Shown: positions 14,076-22,984, numbered from the stretch's first letter. The stretch: 64,000 nucleotides of DNA from Clostridiales bacterium (GCA_021199255.1 JAJQIK010000036.1:90050-154049); one strand, 5' to 3'. Notes: generated from the sequence alone by a model not told the origin. Made by a program: numbers and translations.

Positions 14076-15104
14076 ATGAAGAAAGCGACATCTCATATCC
14101 TGATAGAGACAATCGTCAGGAAAGCGTTGGCAGACATCAAGGATTCTCCGGAACGGAGTACCAGAAATCTGGTAGATATGGCGGCAAATTTTTCGGGAGG
14201 ACGCTTTCAGCATGAATTTTTTGAACTGGCGCAGACCATGTTGAAAAATGAGCGCAGCCCTTACTATGAACTGGTTAAGGATGTGGTCGCCCATGTGGAC
14301 GGAGAGAGAATTTTACGATTTGGCATGAATCTGGGATATAACAGTTGTACCTATGGAGCCGGGCAAATTCGTGAAAACGAGGAGAAGTACGGCTGCCATA
14401 TTCCATGGTCGATTTCCCTGAGGATACAGAATCAGGGGATTTTGGAACGGGCGGGGGAATATCGCTTAGTGATTGCCCAGGGGGAAGCGCTGGGCGTTTA
14501 TACATGGATGCTGTTTGCGGAGGATTCCGTGCAGGAGATCCTATCATTGGCGGCGGAATACCCGGACAGCGCGTTTATCGTGTTCTGTGAGCCGTCGGCA
14601 GTCACATGGTCGGTTCTGGACGGCCTGTCGGCCAATCGTCATTTGATGCTTGCCGTCCATTATGACGAGGAGGCGGCTCAGCTCTGCGGACGCCTTCGGG
14701 AAAGAGGGCTGTTGTATTCTGTTTATCAGTCTTATAGAGATGAAGATGTGGATTCGGTTGTCGGCGGAGACCTGTTTTACAGTACCCAACAGTATTATCC
14801 GCTTTTTACCGCGCTGCTTTCTGCGCCGGAATGTTCTGAGGACGCAAGGAAAAGGGTATATGATTATGTGGTATCGGCACGGAGAGAGCAGATGTTCCAG
14901 ACGATTCCGTGGGAAATCAGCCTGGACAGCAGATTTGTGGACAGTATTATTTCAGAAGACGCCTGCTCGGCGGTTTTTGCCGCAGATGGCCGCCTGTTGT
15001 CCGCCCGCTGCGGGACAGGGGAAGAATATAATATCTTCCACAGCGATCTGCTGACAATCCTGCAAGGCGCCTTCCCAAAGAAAAAGGGCGTTCCCCGCCC
15101 GTGA
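14076..15104 (+). CDS. Degenerate radical SAM-like paralogue without cluster cysteines
   Basis: A 342-residue protein that parallels the divergent radical SAM protein along its first two thirds. The N-terminal helical part aligns (NLVDMAANFSGGR with NLMNLVDTLLPEG), then KYGCHIPWSISL aligns with KENCNVPWAILL. From there GEALGVYTWMLFAEDSVQEILSLAAEYPDSAFIVF aligns in sense with GKELGIYMYIYTGGEPLVRKEDLLKICEMHPDCEF (both split here only for comparison). The CxxxCxxC motif and GGEP segment are absent, so it cannot bind a standard cluster. It probably acts as a partner or regulator of the active enzyme, or is a decaying copy; the intact frame favours function. The ATG at 14076 follows GGAAG; ATG 14058 is also possible. 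Confidence 0.65.
   Translation: MKKATSHILIETIVRKALADIKDSPERSTRNLVDMAANFSGGRFQHEFFELAQTMLKNERSPYYELVKDVVAHVDGERILRFGMNLGYNSCTYGAGQIRENEEKYGCHIPWSISLRIQNQGILERAGEYRLVIAQGEALGVYTWMLFAEDSVQEILSLAAEYPDSAFIVFCEPSAVTWSVLDGLSANRHLMLAVHYDEEAAQLCGRLRERGLLYSVYQSYRDEDVDSVVGGDLFYSTQQYYPLFTALLSAPECSEDARKRVYDYVVSARREQMFQTIPWEISLDSRFVDSIISEDACSAVFAADGRLLSARCGTGEEYNIFHSDLLTILQGAFPKKKGVPRP
15081..15100 (-). terminator. Terminator of the TetR gene
   Basis: On the minus strand GGGCG, a five-base loop and CGCCC are followed directly by TTTTT and further T-rich sequence. It lies 46 bp beyond the TetR stop, inside the 3' end of the convergent paralogue gene. Confidence 0.7.
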
Positions 15105-15146
15105 TCGTTGTCACAGACAGGGAGAAGCCTGCTTTAGCGCATCTGG

Positions 15147-15707
15147 TTAAGGGTTGGGAGAAACAGAAAGGTTCATATTGCGGCAGACCTCGATGGAGAC
15201 GCTTTGGGTCAGGGATTTTAAAATGGCGATAAACTGATCCGCCGGCATACAGTCGCTGCTCATTAGCCAGCGCTCGATGGCACAAAGGAAGCTGTCGGAA
15301 ATAAAATCAATACACATCGGATGGACGTCGTCTTTGCCGATGATTTTCTGTAGATGGTCATGGAGCAGCGGCTGCAGGAACTCGCGGAAATGTTCCGAAA
15401 GGGAATTTTGTCCTTTTACTTTTAACGCTTTGCGGTAGAAATTTCTGTTTTCGTAGAAATAAAAGCATACCATCTCCAGAAAGCTCCATCTGTCGTCGGG
15501 GCTTTTCTGTACCAAAGCAATGAAATCCGTATCAAAAATCCAGTTCACCAGGTCATATTTATCCTTGAAATGATAATAAAAGCTTTTGCGGTTCATGCCG
15601 CATCTTTCGCAAATCTGCGCCACATTGACTTTTTCAAAAGAAGACTCTTCCAGCAATTCCCTCAGGGCAGCGGCCAACGCCTTTTTCGTTATGTTGGAAT
15701 CAGCCAT
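15147..15707 (-). CDS. TetR/AcrR-family transcriptional regulator
   Basis: A 186-residue TetR-type repressor. Residues 1-50 hold the helix-turn-helix (ITKKALAAALRELL, VNVAQICERCGMNRKSFYYHFKDKYDLVNWIF), and the rest is an all-helical ligand domain with the FREFLQPLL and DFISDSFLCAIERWL helices of the short TetR_C group. A GGAGGG site lies just before the ATG. It is convergent with the radical SAM-like paralogue, and together with it and the radical SAM gene forms a three-gene island between signalling and flagellar regions. It is the best candidate for binding the 13937-13960 palindrome. Its ligand is unknown. Confidence 0.9.
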   Translation of the reverse strand: MADSNITKKALAAALRELLEESSFEKVNVAQICERCGMNRKSFYYHFKDKYDLVNWIFDTDFIALVQKSPDDRWSFLEMVCFYFYENRNFYRKALKVKGQNSLSEHFREFLQPLLHDHLQKIIGKDDVHPMCIDFISDSFLCAIERWLMSSDCMPADQFIAILKSLTQSVSIEVCRNMNLSVSPNP

Positions 15708-15828
15708 TGCAAATCCCTCCCTTATTTCGGAATATCATAGCAGAAAATCTGGCAATTTTCAACAGAGATTCTCCATGGTTCTTTTAAGCGTATCGAAAGT
15801 CCTGTTATCTGTTTTTTCTGAATCTGCA

Positions 15829-15856
15829 TAAGGATTAGCCCGCCGGATGCCGATAA
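15829..15856 (+). promoter_or_regulatory. Sigma-28 promoter before the flagellar cluster
   Basis: TAAG (15829-15832) and a perfect GCCGATAA (15849-15856) are separated by 16 bp, 24 bp before the first gene of the cluster. Confidence 0.65.
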
Positions 15857-15880
15857 TGATAATAAGAGGGAGGCGGAATT

Positions 15881-16447
15881 ATGAAAATAGGAGAAGCGAG
15901 AACGACATACAACGCTTATTACGATCAACTGACCGCTCGTTATAAGGAATTGAAAAGTCAGGCGGAGCGTGAAAGCAGTCTGGGGAACACCGAGCAGGCG
16001 GGCGTGATTCTGGAATTGTCCGAAGAGGTGCTGGCGAAGCGGGAAGAGGTTGGACAGTTTGCGAGATTTGACCTGGTGGAACTGACGGCGGATATGGCGA
16101 ATGAGATCCTTGCGCCGGAGCAGCAGGAAGCTGCCAGGAAGTATGCGCAGGACATGGCCAAAATGATGGAAATAGCCAGAAGAATCGCCTCCGGCGCCTC
16201 AGTTCCTGCGGAGGACGAGAGAAAGCTGATGGAGTATAACGATAAGCTGTATCAGGCGGTGAAGGCGGCTGCCCTGATGGCGAAGTCGGACAGGGAATAT
16301 GATTCGCTGTGGGCGGATGAAGAGGAACTGGAGCATACCAGTATGGAAGAGATAGAGCGGGAGATCGACGACACCGAACTGGATATGGAGCTTCCGGAAA
16401 TTGACAGGAGTCTCCTGTCAGATGCGGCAGAGGCGTCGGGCGAATAA
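15881..16447 (+). CDS. Coiled-coil protein of unknown function at the head of the flagellar cluster
   Basis: A 188-residue, strongly helical, acidic protein without signal peptide or membrane segment. Residues 1-60 and 85-135 have coiled-coil character (YDQLTARYKELKSQAERE; MAKMMEIARRIASG), and the C-terminus is very acidic (EIEREIDDTELDMELPEID). I do not recognise a named family. A sigma-28 promoter directly upstream and flgM 133 bp downstream place it in the late motility regulon, so a chaperone or export-related role is possible but unproven. The start has a GGGAGG site seven bases before ATG. Confidence 0.7.
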   Translation: MKIGEARTTYNAYYDQLTARYKELKSQAERESSLGNTEQAGVILELSEEVLAKREEVGQFARFDLVELTADMANEILAPEQQEAARKYAQDMAKMMEIARRIASGASVPAEDERKLMEYNDKLYQAVKAAALMAKSDREYDSLWADEEELEHTSMEEIEREIDDTELDMELPEIDRSLLSDAAEASGE

Positions 16448-16478
16448 AAAAGGAATCCAGAAAAAACAGGGTCTGCTC

Positions 16479-16505
16479 TAAAGTCTTTGCAAATTTATCC
16501 GATAC
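16479..16505 (+). promoter_or_regulatory. Sigma-28 promoter of flgM
   Basis: TAAA (16479-16482), a 15-bp spacer and TCCGATAC (16498-16505) match the flagellar sigma consensus well. The flgM start follows 75 bp later, so the anti-sigma gene would be under its own target sigma factor. Confidence 0.7.
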
Positions 16506-16539
16506 AAATAATAACAGTTCACAAAATTGAGGGTGGAGA

Positions 16540-16559
16540 CTGTCAACAGAGGTTGACAG
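16540..16559. promoter_or_regulatory. Perfect inverted repeat in the flgM leader
   Basis: CTGTCAAC and GTTGACAG are exact inverted copies around AGAG, ending 21 bp before the flgM start codon. It could be an operator or an RNA hairpin near the ribosome site. Its right part, CAGAGGTTGACAG, also occurs at 4889-4901 before the CheY-like gene. Confidence 0.5.
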
Positions 16560-16580
16560 AGTAGAAAGGAGGAGTCCCAT

Positions 16581-16862
16581 ATGCGCATTGAAGCTTATAC
16601 GCAGGTTCAGCAGTTATATAATGCCAAGAAGACCGCCAGGACACAGCAGTCATCGAAGAAAGCGGCGTCTGATCAGATTCAGATATCCAGCTTTGGCAAG
16701 GATATCCAGACTGCCAAGAACGCCGTAGCGGCGGCAGATGACGTCAGGACGGAATTAACAGCTCCTCTCAAAGCGAGTATTGCCAACGGTACCTATCAGG
16801 TAAGCGGAGAAAGTTTTGCAGAGAGACTGATGCAGAAATATGAGGAAAATGAAAACTTATAG
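16581..16862 (+). CDS. flgM: Anti-sigma-28 factor FlgM
   Basis: A 93-residue FlgM. The N-terminal half is polar and disordered, and the C-terminal half has the conserved sigma-binding helices (DQIQISSFGKDIQTAK...; ...PLKASIANGTYQVSGESFAERLMQKY). It holds the flagellar sigma factor inactive until the hook-basal body is complete and FlgM is exported. It has an AGGAGG site before ATG and is followed by flgN, the usual order in Firmicutes. Confidence 0.92.
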   Translation: MRIEAYTQVQQLYNAKKTARTQQSSKKAASDQIQISSFGKDIQTAKNAVAAADDVRTELTAPLKASIANGTYQVSGESFAERLMQKYEENENL

Positions 16863-16886
16863 ACACAGTGAAGGCGAGGTTGTACA

Positions 16887-17405
16887 GTGGCGAGTTTAAT
16901 GGAGACTTTGATCGAGGTTTTGGAACAGGAGAATCTGGAGTACGAGAATCTTTTCAATCTGTCCATGAAGAAAACGGCAGTCATTGTGTCTGAGGATTTA
17001 GAACAATTAGCGAAAATCACGGATGAGGAGCAAATCATAGTCAGCAGGATCAATCATCTGGATCATCAGAGGAATGAAACTGTGAATGATATTGCCAATG
17101 TGCTTAACAAGGATGTTGCCAAGCTGAAAATTGTAGATTTAATCAGAATGTTGGCGCCGAGGAAGGAAGAACAGGCCAGGCTTGCGGCTGTATTTGACAA
17201 GCTGCAGGCGAGTGTCCGCAATGTGAAGAGAGTCAACGAACAGAACCGGGAGTTGATTCAGAGCGCGCTGGATATGGTACAGTTCAACATGAATGTGGTT
17301 CAGTCCATGAACAAGGCGCCGGAGACGGCGAATTATAACAGGGGCGCGTACAATACCGGCGATGTGATCGGTATGAGCAACAAAGCCTTTGACGCCAAGC
17401 AATAA
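16887..17405 (+). CDS. flgN: Flagellar chaperone FlgN
   Basis: A 172-residue helical FlgN-family export chaperone, expected to keep FlgK and FlgL unfolded for the type III export apparatus. The family pattern is seen in LIEVLEQENLEYENLFNLS and in the C-terminal NRELIQSALDMVQFNMNVV helix. The start is the GTG at 16887, eight bases after a GCGAGG site; an in-frame ATG lies four codons on. It sits between flgM and its two probable clients, the tandem flgK genes. Confidence 0.88.
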   Translation: MASLMETLIEVLEQENLEYENLFNLSMKKTAVIVSEDLEQLAKITDEEQIIVSRINHLDHQRNETVNDIANVLNKDVAKLKIVDLIRMLAPRKEEQARLAAVFDKLQASVRNVKRVNEQNRELIQSALDMVQFNMNVVQSMNKAPETANYNRGAYNTGDVIGMSNKAFDAKQ

Positions 17406-17425
17406 TTGTTAAGGACGGTGGTGTA

Positions 17426-19066
17426 ATGTCATTATTTGGAAGCCTTTATGTAGGCGTATCAGGATTACAGACTTCAAACAACGCGCTGAATACCACGGCG
17501 CATAACATGTCAAACTTAGACACCGAAGGTTATACCAGACAGCAGGTGGCGCAGGGAACCAGATCTTATGTGACGATTTCCACCAGCAGTACCACCAGCT
17601 GGCAGCAGTTGGGTCTTGGTGTCAATTATTCCCAGACAAGACAGGTAAGAGATTATTTTTTGGATTTAAACTACCGGCGCGAATCGGGGCGGAGCGCGTT
17701 CTACGACGTCTCCACCAGCGCGCTGGAGGAAATTGAATATATATTGGGCGAATCGAACGAGGGCGAAGAATTTTCGGACGCGATTTCCAATCTCTGGACG
17801 GCAGTGGAGGAGCTAAGTAAGGATCCTACCAATTCCGTGAACCAGAATCTGTTCGTCACCCGCGCCTCTGAGTTCCTGACCAGAGCCAGCGCGGTTTATA
17901 CCAGCCTGTGCGAATATCAGGATAATTTAAACGACGAAGTGCTTACGGACGTCAAGCTGATTAACAGCTACGCGCAGCAGATCGAGGCGCTGAATGAACA
18001 GATCGTAGCCATTGAGGCGGGCGGCGTGGAAAACGCCAACGACCTGAGGGACCAGAGGAATTATCTGCTGGATGAGCTGGCTCAATTGGGCAGCATTTCC
18101 TATAGCGAGGATAATCTGGGATATGTCAGCGTGCAGTTTCAGGGCGTGGATCTGGTAAAAGGCGGATTGGTCAATGAAATCGCGGTTTACACGGATCCGG
18201 AGACGGGCTTCTATACCCCCTATTGGGTGATCCTTGCCGATAAAAGCTATAATTCGAAGGGCGAGCTGGTGGTTACGGAGGAGGGCATCTCGTCGGCCAA
18301 GGTGTTTAATCTGACACAGGAGATATCCTCCGAGCTGAACACCGATATCGGTTCCTTAAAAGCCGTTTTACTGGCCAGAGGAGACCACAGGGCTACCTAT
18401 AATGATATCAACGATATCAATACCGACGGCGAGTATGAAGAAGGCTGGTACGACACCAACATTTCCCAGTCCATCATTATGAATATACAGGCTGAATTTG
18501 ATCAGCTCATTAACGCGGTCGTGACAAAGCTGAATTCCATTCTCTCGGACGCTGCGGACAGGGCTACCGCGCTCAATCCCGATTCTGAGTATCTCCGGGA
18601 CGAAAACGGCGACGCCTACCAGCTCTTCCAGTTATCCGTGGAAGAGGGGGACTGGACGGTCAGCAATATTGTGATTAATACAGAACTGCGGCAGAATCCT
18701 TCCCTGCTGACCTTCCGGCTGGACGACAGCTCGGAGGATCAGGAGACCATGGAGGCGCTGAAAGCGGCCTTTGAGGAGGAGATTTATACCCTGAATCCCA
18801 ATGTAGAGACGCCGGTATGCTTTAAGGATTACTATAAGAATCTGGTATCCCAGGTGGCCAATTCAGGTTCCGTATACAGGGCGATCCAGTCCAGCCAGAC
18901 CCTGACTACCGACGCCCTTGCCAATGCCAGGGAGCAGATCGTAGGCGTGTCCTCCGATGAGGAGCTGGAGAATATGATTAAGTTCCAGAACGCTTATAAC
19001 GCTTCCAGCAGATATATTAACGTTGTGGACGAAATGCTGGAGCATTTGATTTCCAAGTTGGGATAG
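17426..19066 (+). CDS. flgK: Flagellar hook-associated protein FlgK (copy 1)
   Basis: A 546-residue hook-filament junction protein. The N-terminus has the flagellar rod/hook signature (SGLQTSNNALNTTAHNMSNLDTEGYTRQ, residues about 12-39, cited here by its ends SGLQTS and EGYTRQ). The C-terminus has the matching helix (ENMIKFQNAYNASSRYI...VVDEMLEHLI). Both ends form the coiled core and the middle is the exposed domain. A second, 618-residue flgK follows after 37 bp, so this organism has two paralogues that could form a mixed junction or be used alternately. Confidence 0.9.
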   Translation: MSLFGSLYVGVSGLQTSNNALNTTAHNMSNLDTEGYTRQQVAQGTRSYVTISTSSTTSWQQLGLGVNYSQTRQVRDYFLDLNYRRESGRSAFYDVSTSALEEIEYILGESNEGEEFSDAISNLWTAVEELSKDPTNSVNQNLFVTRASEFLTRASAVYTSLCEYQDNLNDEVLTDVKLINSYAQQIEALNEQIVAIEAGGVENANDLRDQRNYLLDELAQLGSISYSEDNLGYVSVQFQGVDLVKGGLVNEIAVYTDPETGFYTPYWVILADKSYNSKGELVVTEEGISSAKVFNLTQEISSELNTDIGSLKAVLLARGDHRATYNDINDINTDGEYEEGWYDTNISQSIIMNIQAEFDQLINAVVTKLNSILSDAADRATALNPDSEYLRDENGDAYQLFQLSVEEGDWTVSNIVINTELRQNPSLLTFRLDDSSEDQETMEALKAAFEEEIYTLNPNVETPVCFKDYYKNLVSQVANSGSVYRAIQSSQTLTTDALANAREQIVGVSSDEELENMIKFQNAYNASSRYINVVDEMLEHLISKLG

Positions 19067-19103
19067 ATGGAACAATCGGATTAGGGAAAGGATGTGATTC
19101 TTT

Positions 19104-20960
19104 ATGTCATCTACTTTTTTTGGCTTAACGATTGCGGCTTCAGGGCTCAGGGCAGCCAACGCCGCGTTGAATACGACGGCGAATAATATCAGCAATGTCA
19201 ATACCGAGGGCTACAGCAGGCAGGAGGTCGTCCAGGAAGCGGCCAGCGCCCTGCGGGTATTCGCCACCTACGGCTGCGCCGGAGCCGGAGTCGATACGCT
19301 CGCCATCGAGCGTATCCGGGACAGCTTTTACGATACGAAGTACAGGGACAATGAAACGAAGCTGGGCGAGTATGACGTGAAAGCTTATTACTGTAAAATG
19401 ATAGAGGAATATCTGACGGACGACGGCACCACCGGCTTTAAATCGCTCTTTGACCAGTTGGAGACTACGCTGGAGGAAATCACCAAGAATGCCAGCAGTA
19501 CTTCCACCAAGGCGCAGTTTATCTCCGCCGCCAAGAGCCTGACGGATTATTTCAATAATTTATACGGCGACTTACAGGATATGCAGTCGGATATCAATGA
19601 TGAGATCAAGATTCGTGTGGACGAGATCAATTCCATCGCCCAGGAGCTGGCGACGATCAACAAACAGATCCTGACTATTGAGATCAGCGGAACTACCGCC
19701 AACGAGCTGCGGGATAAAAGGGATACTCTGATTGATCAGTTGTCGGCGGTTGTAGACGTTGAGGTGACGGAGACCGCGATTTGCGACCAGTCCGGCAACG
19801 AGACGGGAGCCTATCGGTGTATAGTCAGAATCGCCGGCGGGCAGACGCTGGTAGACCAGGACGATTACCGGCAGTTAGTCTGCACGGCGCGTACCGCAGA
19901 GGAGAAGGTCAACCAGACAGATGTGGACGGTTTATACGATATCAGTTGGGACGACGGCCTGAGTTTCGGACTGTATAACGCTTCCATGGGGGGAGAGTTG
20001 TACGGGCTGATTCAGATGCGGGACGGCAATAACAGCGAATATTTTCAGGGGACTACGACCGATGTGACCTATCTGGGAAGCACCAGCCTGGTGACGATCC
20101 AGACCACAGCCTCTTACCTGAGCGATATGAATAAATGTAGCCTGTCTGATACGGGCGGCGTCATCAATATCGGAGACCAGTTGTATTATTATACGGACTG
20201 GACCTATGAGGGGGACGGCGTATATACCTTTACCATAGACAATGAGGCCAGCGACAAGGCCATTACGGCGTCCAAGAAGAACCAGACGGCGACCATCGGC
20301 GGTTCCGTGGATTATCAGGGGATTCCCTATTATATGTCCCAGATGAACGAGTGGCTCAGGGAGTTTGCCCAGAAGACCAATGAAATCTTTACAGAGGGTA
20401 TTACGGAAGCGGATGAGGACGCGGGGATCCTTTTCACGGCTGAGTATGTGGCTGTGGACGGACAGTATACCGAGGACGAACTGAACGATTCCGCGCAGAA
20501 CGGCAAGGGATATTATTATATGACCGCCGGTAATGTGGCGATTCTGGACGAACTGCTTAAGGACGCTTCCCTGCTGGGGACGCGGGGCAGCATTTCCGAC
20601 GGGGACGACGACAATGGGGAAGAGGTCGACGGTGTGGAACAGTGCACCCAGGTGACGAAGATGATCTCCATGATGAGCGATGTGAACCAGTTCAGCTTCC
20701 GGGGAAGGGACGCCAGCGGATTCCTGGAGTGCGTGCTTTCCGACGCGGCGTTAAACGCAAGCAACGCGGATACTTTTTACAGTATCTATTACAGTCTGGA
20801 GACCACGATTGAAAACCAGAGAACCTCTGTTTCCGGCGTAGACGAAGATGAGGAAGCGGTGAATCTGGTAAAATATCAAAATTCCTATACGCTGGCATCT
20901 AAGATGATTTCCGTATTAACGGAAGTGTATGACCGGTTGATTCTGGAGACAGGCGTATAA
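19104..20960 (+). CDS. flgK: Flagellar hook-associated protein FlgK (copy 2)
   Basis: A 618-residue FlgK paralogue with the N-terminal motif (ANNISNVNTEGYSRQE, residues about 27-42) and C-terminal helix (AVNLVKYQNSYTLASKMISV). It is 72 residues longer than copy 1, mostly in the surface-exposed middle. N- and C-terminal core regions resemble those of copy 1, while the middle differs, so duplication is old. It lies between flgK copy 1 and flgL in the same transcription unit. Confidence 0.9.
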   Translation: MSSTFFGLTIAASGLRAANAALNTTANNISNVNTEGYSRQEVVQEAASALRVFATYGCAGAGVDTLAIERIRDSFYDTKYRDNETKLGEYDVKAYYCKMIEEYLTDDGTTGFKSLFDQLETTLEEITKNASSTSTKAQFISAAKSLTDYFNNLYGDLQDMQSDINDEIKIRVDEINSIAQELATINKQILTIEISGTTANELRDKRDTLIDQLSAVVDVEVTETAICDQSGNETGAYRCIVRIAGGQTLVDQDDYRQLVCTARTAEEKVNQTDVDGLYDISWDDGLSFGLYNASMGGELYGLIQMRDGNNSEYFQGTTTDVTYLGSTSLVTIQTTASYLSDMNKCSLSDTGGVINIGDQLYYYTDWTYEGDGVYTFTIDNEASDKAITASKKNQTATIGGSVDYQGIPYYMSQMNEWLREFAQKTNEIFTEGITEADEDAGILFTAEYVAVDGQYTEDELNDSAQNGKGYYYMTAGNVAILDELLKDASLLGTRGSISDGDDDNGEEVDGVEQCTQVTKMISMMSDVNQFSFRGRDASGFLECVLSDAALNASNADTFYSIYYSLETTIENQRTSVSGVDEDEEAVNLVKYQNSYTLASKMISVLTEVYDRLILETGV

Positions 20961-20990
20961 CAGTTTAGTTGCGGAAGAGAGGTAGCAGAC

Positions 20991-22505
20991 ATGAGAATAA
21001 CCAATAAGATCATGAGGAATAATTCTCTGTACAATATTAATCAGAATAAAATATTAGAGGATAAGCTGACAAACCAGATGACCACCCAGAGTAAGATATC
21101 CAGACCCTCTGACGATCCGGTGGTGGCGATCCGCGCTCTCCGGCTCAGGAGCAATGTGACAACCGTGTCACAATATTATGACAAGAACGCGCCGGACGCG
21201 GAGCAGTGGATTTCTGTAACAGGAGACGCGCTGGATACGCTGGACGATGTGCTGAACGATTTATATGAGCAGGCGGGCACCGCTGCCAATAAGTATCTCA
21301 CCTCGGACGACCTGCAGATTATCCTGACGCAGATGCAGTCTCTGACAGAGGAGTTTTATTCCAGCGGCAATGTGGATTACGCGGGGCGCTATGTGTTCTC
21401 AGGATACAGAACCGATACGGCCATTACCTTCTCCGACGAGGATATCGCGGAGATGCAGAAGCACCCCGTTACCTATGAGATTCAGGAGGATATCGCTTAT
21501 TCTTCTATCAGCACCATCAATTATACGGATTATTCCGTGCTGACGGACGGTTTGCCTGCTGGTGCGACGGACAGCGAGTCCTATGAGCAGTACGTCACCA
21601 ATACCAATCTGTACCGTTTCCGGCTGTCCTATGATAATCTGGATACTGCCGACGCGGACGGCAATTCCCAGATCAGCATTACGGATCAGGACGGCAATGC
21701 ATATGCGGTTACGGAATATGCCACGGCTGAGGAGGCCTATCGGGCGGTGGCGAACGGCACGGAAACCGGGATTGCCTATATCCCCTCTACCGGCGAGCTG
21801 GTGTTTAGCGAGGATTTTTATCAGAATAATTACAGCACAGGGGACAGCTTTCAGATTACCTATTCCAAATCGGACTGGGAAGAGGGAGATATCAACCCGG
21901 TGCATTACTTCCAGTGTACGAAGACCAATGACGACGGCAGCAAGATCGCCTATAACACCGTCAGCCAGAATCAGGATATTTACTATGATGTGGGCTTCAA
22001 TCAGCAGATTCAGGTCAATACGGTGGCAAACGAGGTCTTTACCCATGACGTCCAGAGGGATATGGATGACTTACAGTACTGCTTGCAGGAGCTGCAGGCG
22101 ATAGAGACGGCGAAAAGCGATATTGAGGCCAAGCTGGAGGAGGCGGAAGAGGGCTCTGATGAATATGAGGATTTACAGAAACAGTTGGAGGCCGTAGAGA
22201 AAGCGGAAACCTATATCCGGGACAGTATTCAGACCAGCTTTGAGAATCAGATTACCAAATACCAGCAGTATATGAACAGTACCAATGTGGCTATTACCAA
22301 TAACGCCACCAGAGGCAGCAGGCTGGAACTGATTTCCACCCGCCTGATGAATCAGAAGACGACCTTTAAAGAATTGCAGAGCAATAATGAAGATGTGGAT
22401 ATCTCGGAGATTGCCGTAGAGTTATCCAGCGCTGAGCTGACCTATCAGGCGGCATTGATGGCAACCAGCAAGATTATGCAGACGAACCTGATGAATTATA
22501 TCTAA
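20991..22505 (+). CDS. flgL: Flagellar hook-associated protein FlgL
   Basis: A 504-residue hook-associated protein 3, the adaptor between FlgK and the filament. The N-terminus (MRITNKIMRNNSLYNIN, KISRPSDDPVVAIRAL) and C-terminus (ELSSAELTYQAALMATSKIM) carry the flagellin-like core helices. FlgL in Bacillus is about 300 residues; the extra length here is a beta-rich insertion at residues about 165-330 plus a coiled segment (SDIEAKLEEAEEGSDEYED). It is co-directional with flgK and followed 17 bp later by fliW. Confidence 0.9.
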   Translation: MRITNKIMRNNSLYNINQNKILEDKLTNQMTTQSKISRPSDDPVVAIRALRLRSNVTTVSQYYDKNAPDAEQWISVTGDALDTLDDVLNDLYEQAGTAANKYLTSDDLQIILTQMQSLTEEFYSSGNVDYAGRYVFSGYRTDTAITFSDEDIAEMQKHPVTYEIQEDIAYSSISTINYTDYSVLTDGLPAGATDSESYEQYVTNTNLYRFRLSYDNLDTADADGNSQISITDQDGNAYAVTEYATAEEAYRAVANGTETGIAYIPSTGELVFSEDFYQNNYSTGDSFQITYSKSDWEEGDINPVHYFQCTKTNDDGSKIAYNTVSQNQDIYYDVGFNQQIQVNTVANEVFTHDVQRDMDDLQYCLQELQAIETAKSDIEAKLEEAEEGSDEYEDLQKQLEAVEKAETYIRDSIQTSFENQITKYQQYMNSTNVAITNNATRGSRLELISTRLMNQKTTFKELQSNNEDVDISEIAVELSSAELTYQAALMATSKIMQTNLMNYI

Positions 22506-22522
22506 GAGAAGCGAGGACGAAT

Positions 22523-22984
22523 ATGGAGATAACAACGAAGGCCTTTGGCCAGATTACGATTGACGACGATAAGATTATCAATTTCCCGAAGGGCATCGTG
22601 GGCTTCCCGGATCTGACGGATTTCGCCCTGATTCATGATGTGGACAGGGGAACGGACACGATTCACTGGCTGCAGTCGGTGCAGGAGCCCGCTTTTGCCA
22701 TGCCGGTGATGGATCCGCTGCTGATATGCCCCGACTATAACCCGGAGGTGGACGATGAACTGCTGCTTCATCTGGGGGAGATTCAGCCGGAAGAGCTGCT
22801 GGTGTTAGTCACGGTAACCGTGCCTAAGGATTTAACGAAGATGACTGTAAATCTCAAGGGACCGATTGTGATTAACGCGGCGGAGAAAAAAGCAACTCAG
22901 GTAATTGTAGAGGGCGAACAGTATCAGGTGAAATTCCCGATTTACGAGATCCTTAACGCCAACAAGCAGAAAGCAGGTGAGTAG
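22523..22984 (+). CDS. fliW: Flagellar assembly factor FliW
   Basis: A 153-residue FliW with typical segments (INFPKGIVGFPDLTDFAL, FAMPVMDPLLICPDY, PIVINAAEKKATQVI). FliW binds flagellin or CsrA. When flagellin is exported, free FliW sequesters CsrA and so relieves repression of flagellin translation. The stop codon directly abuts the csrA start, the standard partner-switch pair in Firmicutes. Confidence 0.95.
   Translation: MEITTKAFGQITIDDDKIINFPKGIVGFPDLTDFALIHDVDRGTDTIHWLQSVQEPAFAMPVMDPLLICPDYNPEVDDELLLHLGEIQPEELLVLVTVTVPKDLTKMTVNLKGPIVINAAEKKATQVIVEGEQYQVKFPIYEILNANKQKAGE

Noticed and set aside
16552-16559. TTGACA just before flgM as a -35 box
   Set aside because: It is only about 22 bp from the start codon, leaving no room for a -10 box and leader; treated as part of the inverted repeat instead.
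21399-22046. Minus-strand frame opposite flgL, rich in Ile, Val and Gly
   Set aside because: It mirrors the codon pattern of flgL and has no start signals; no family recognised.
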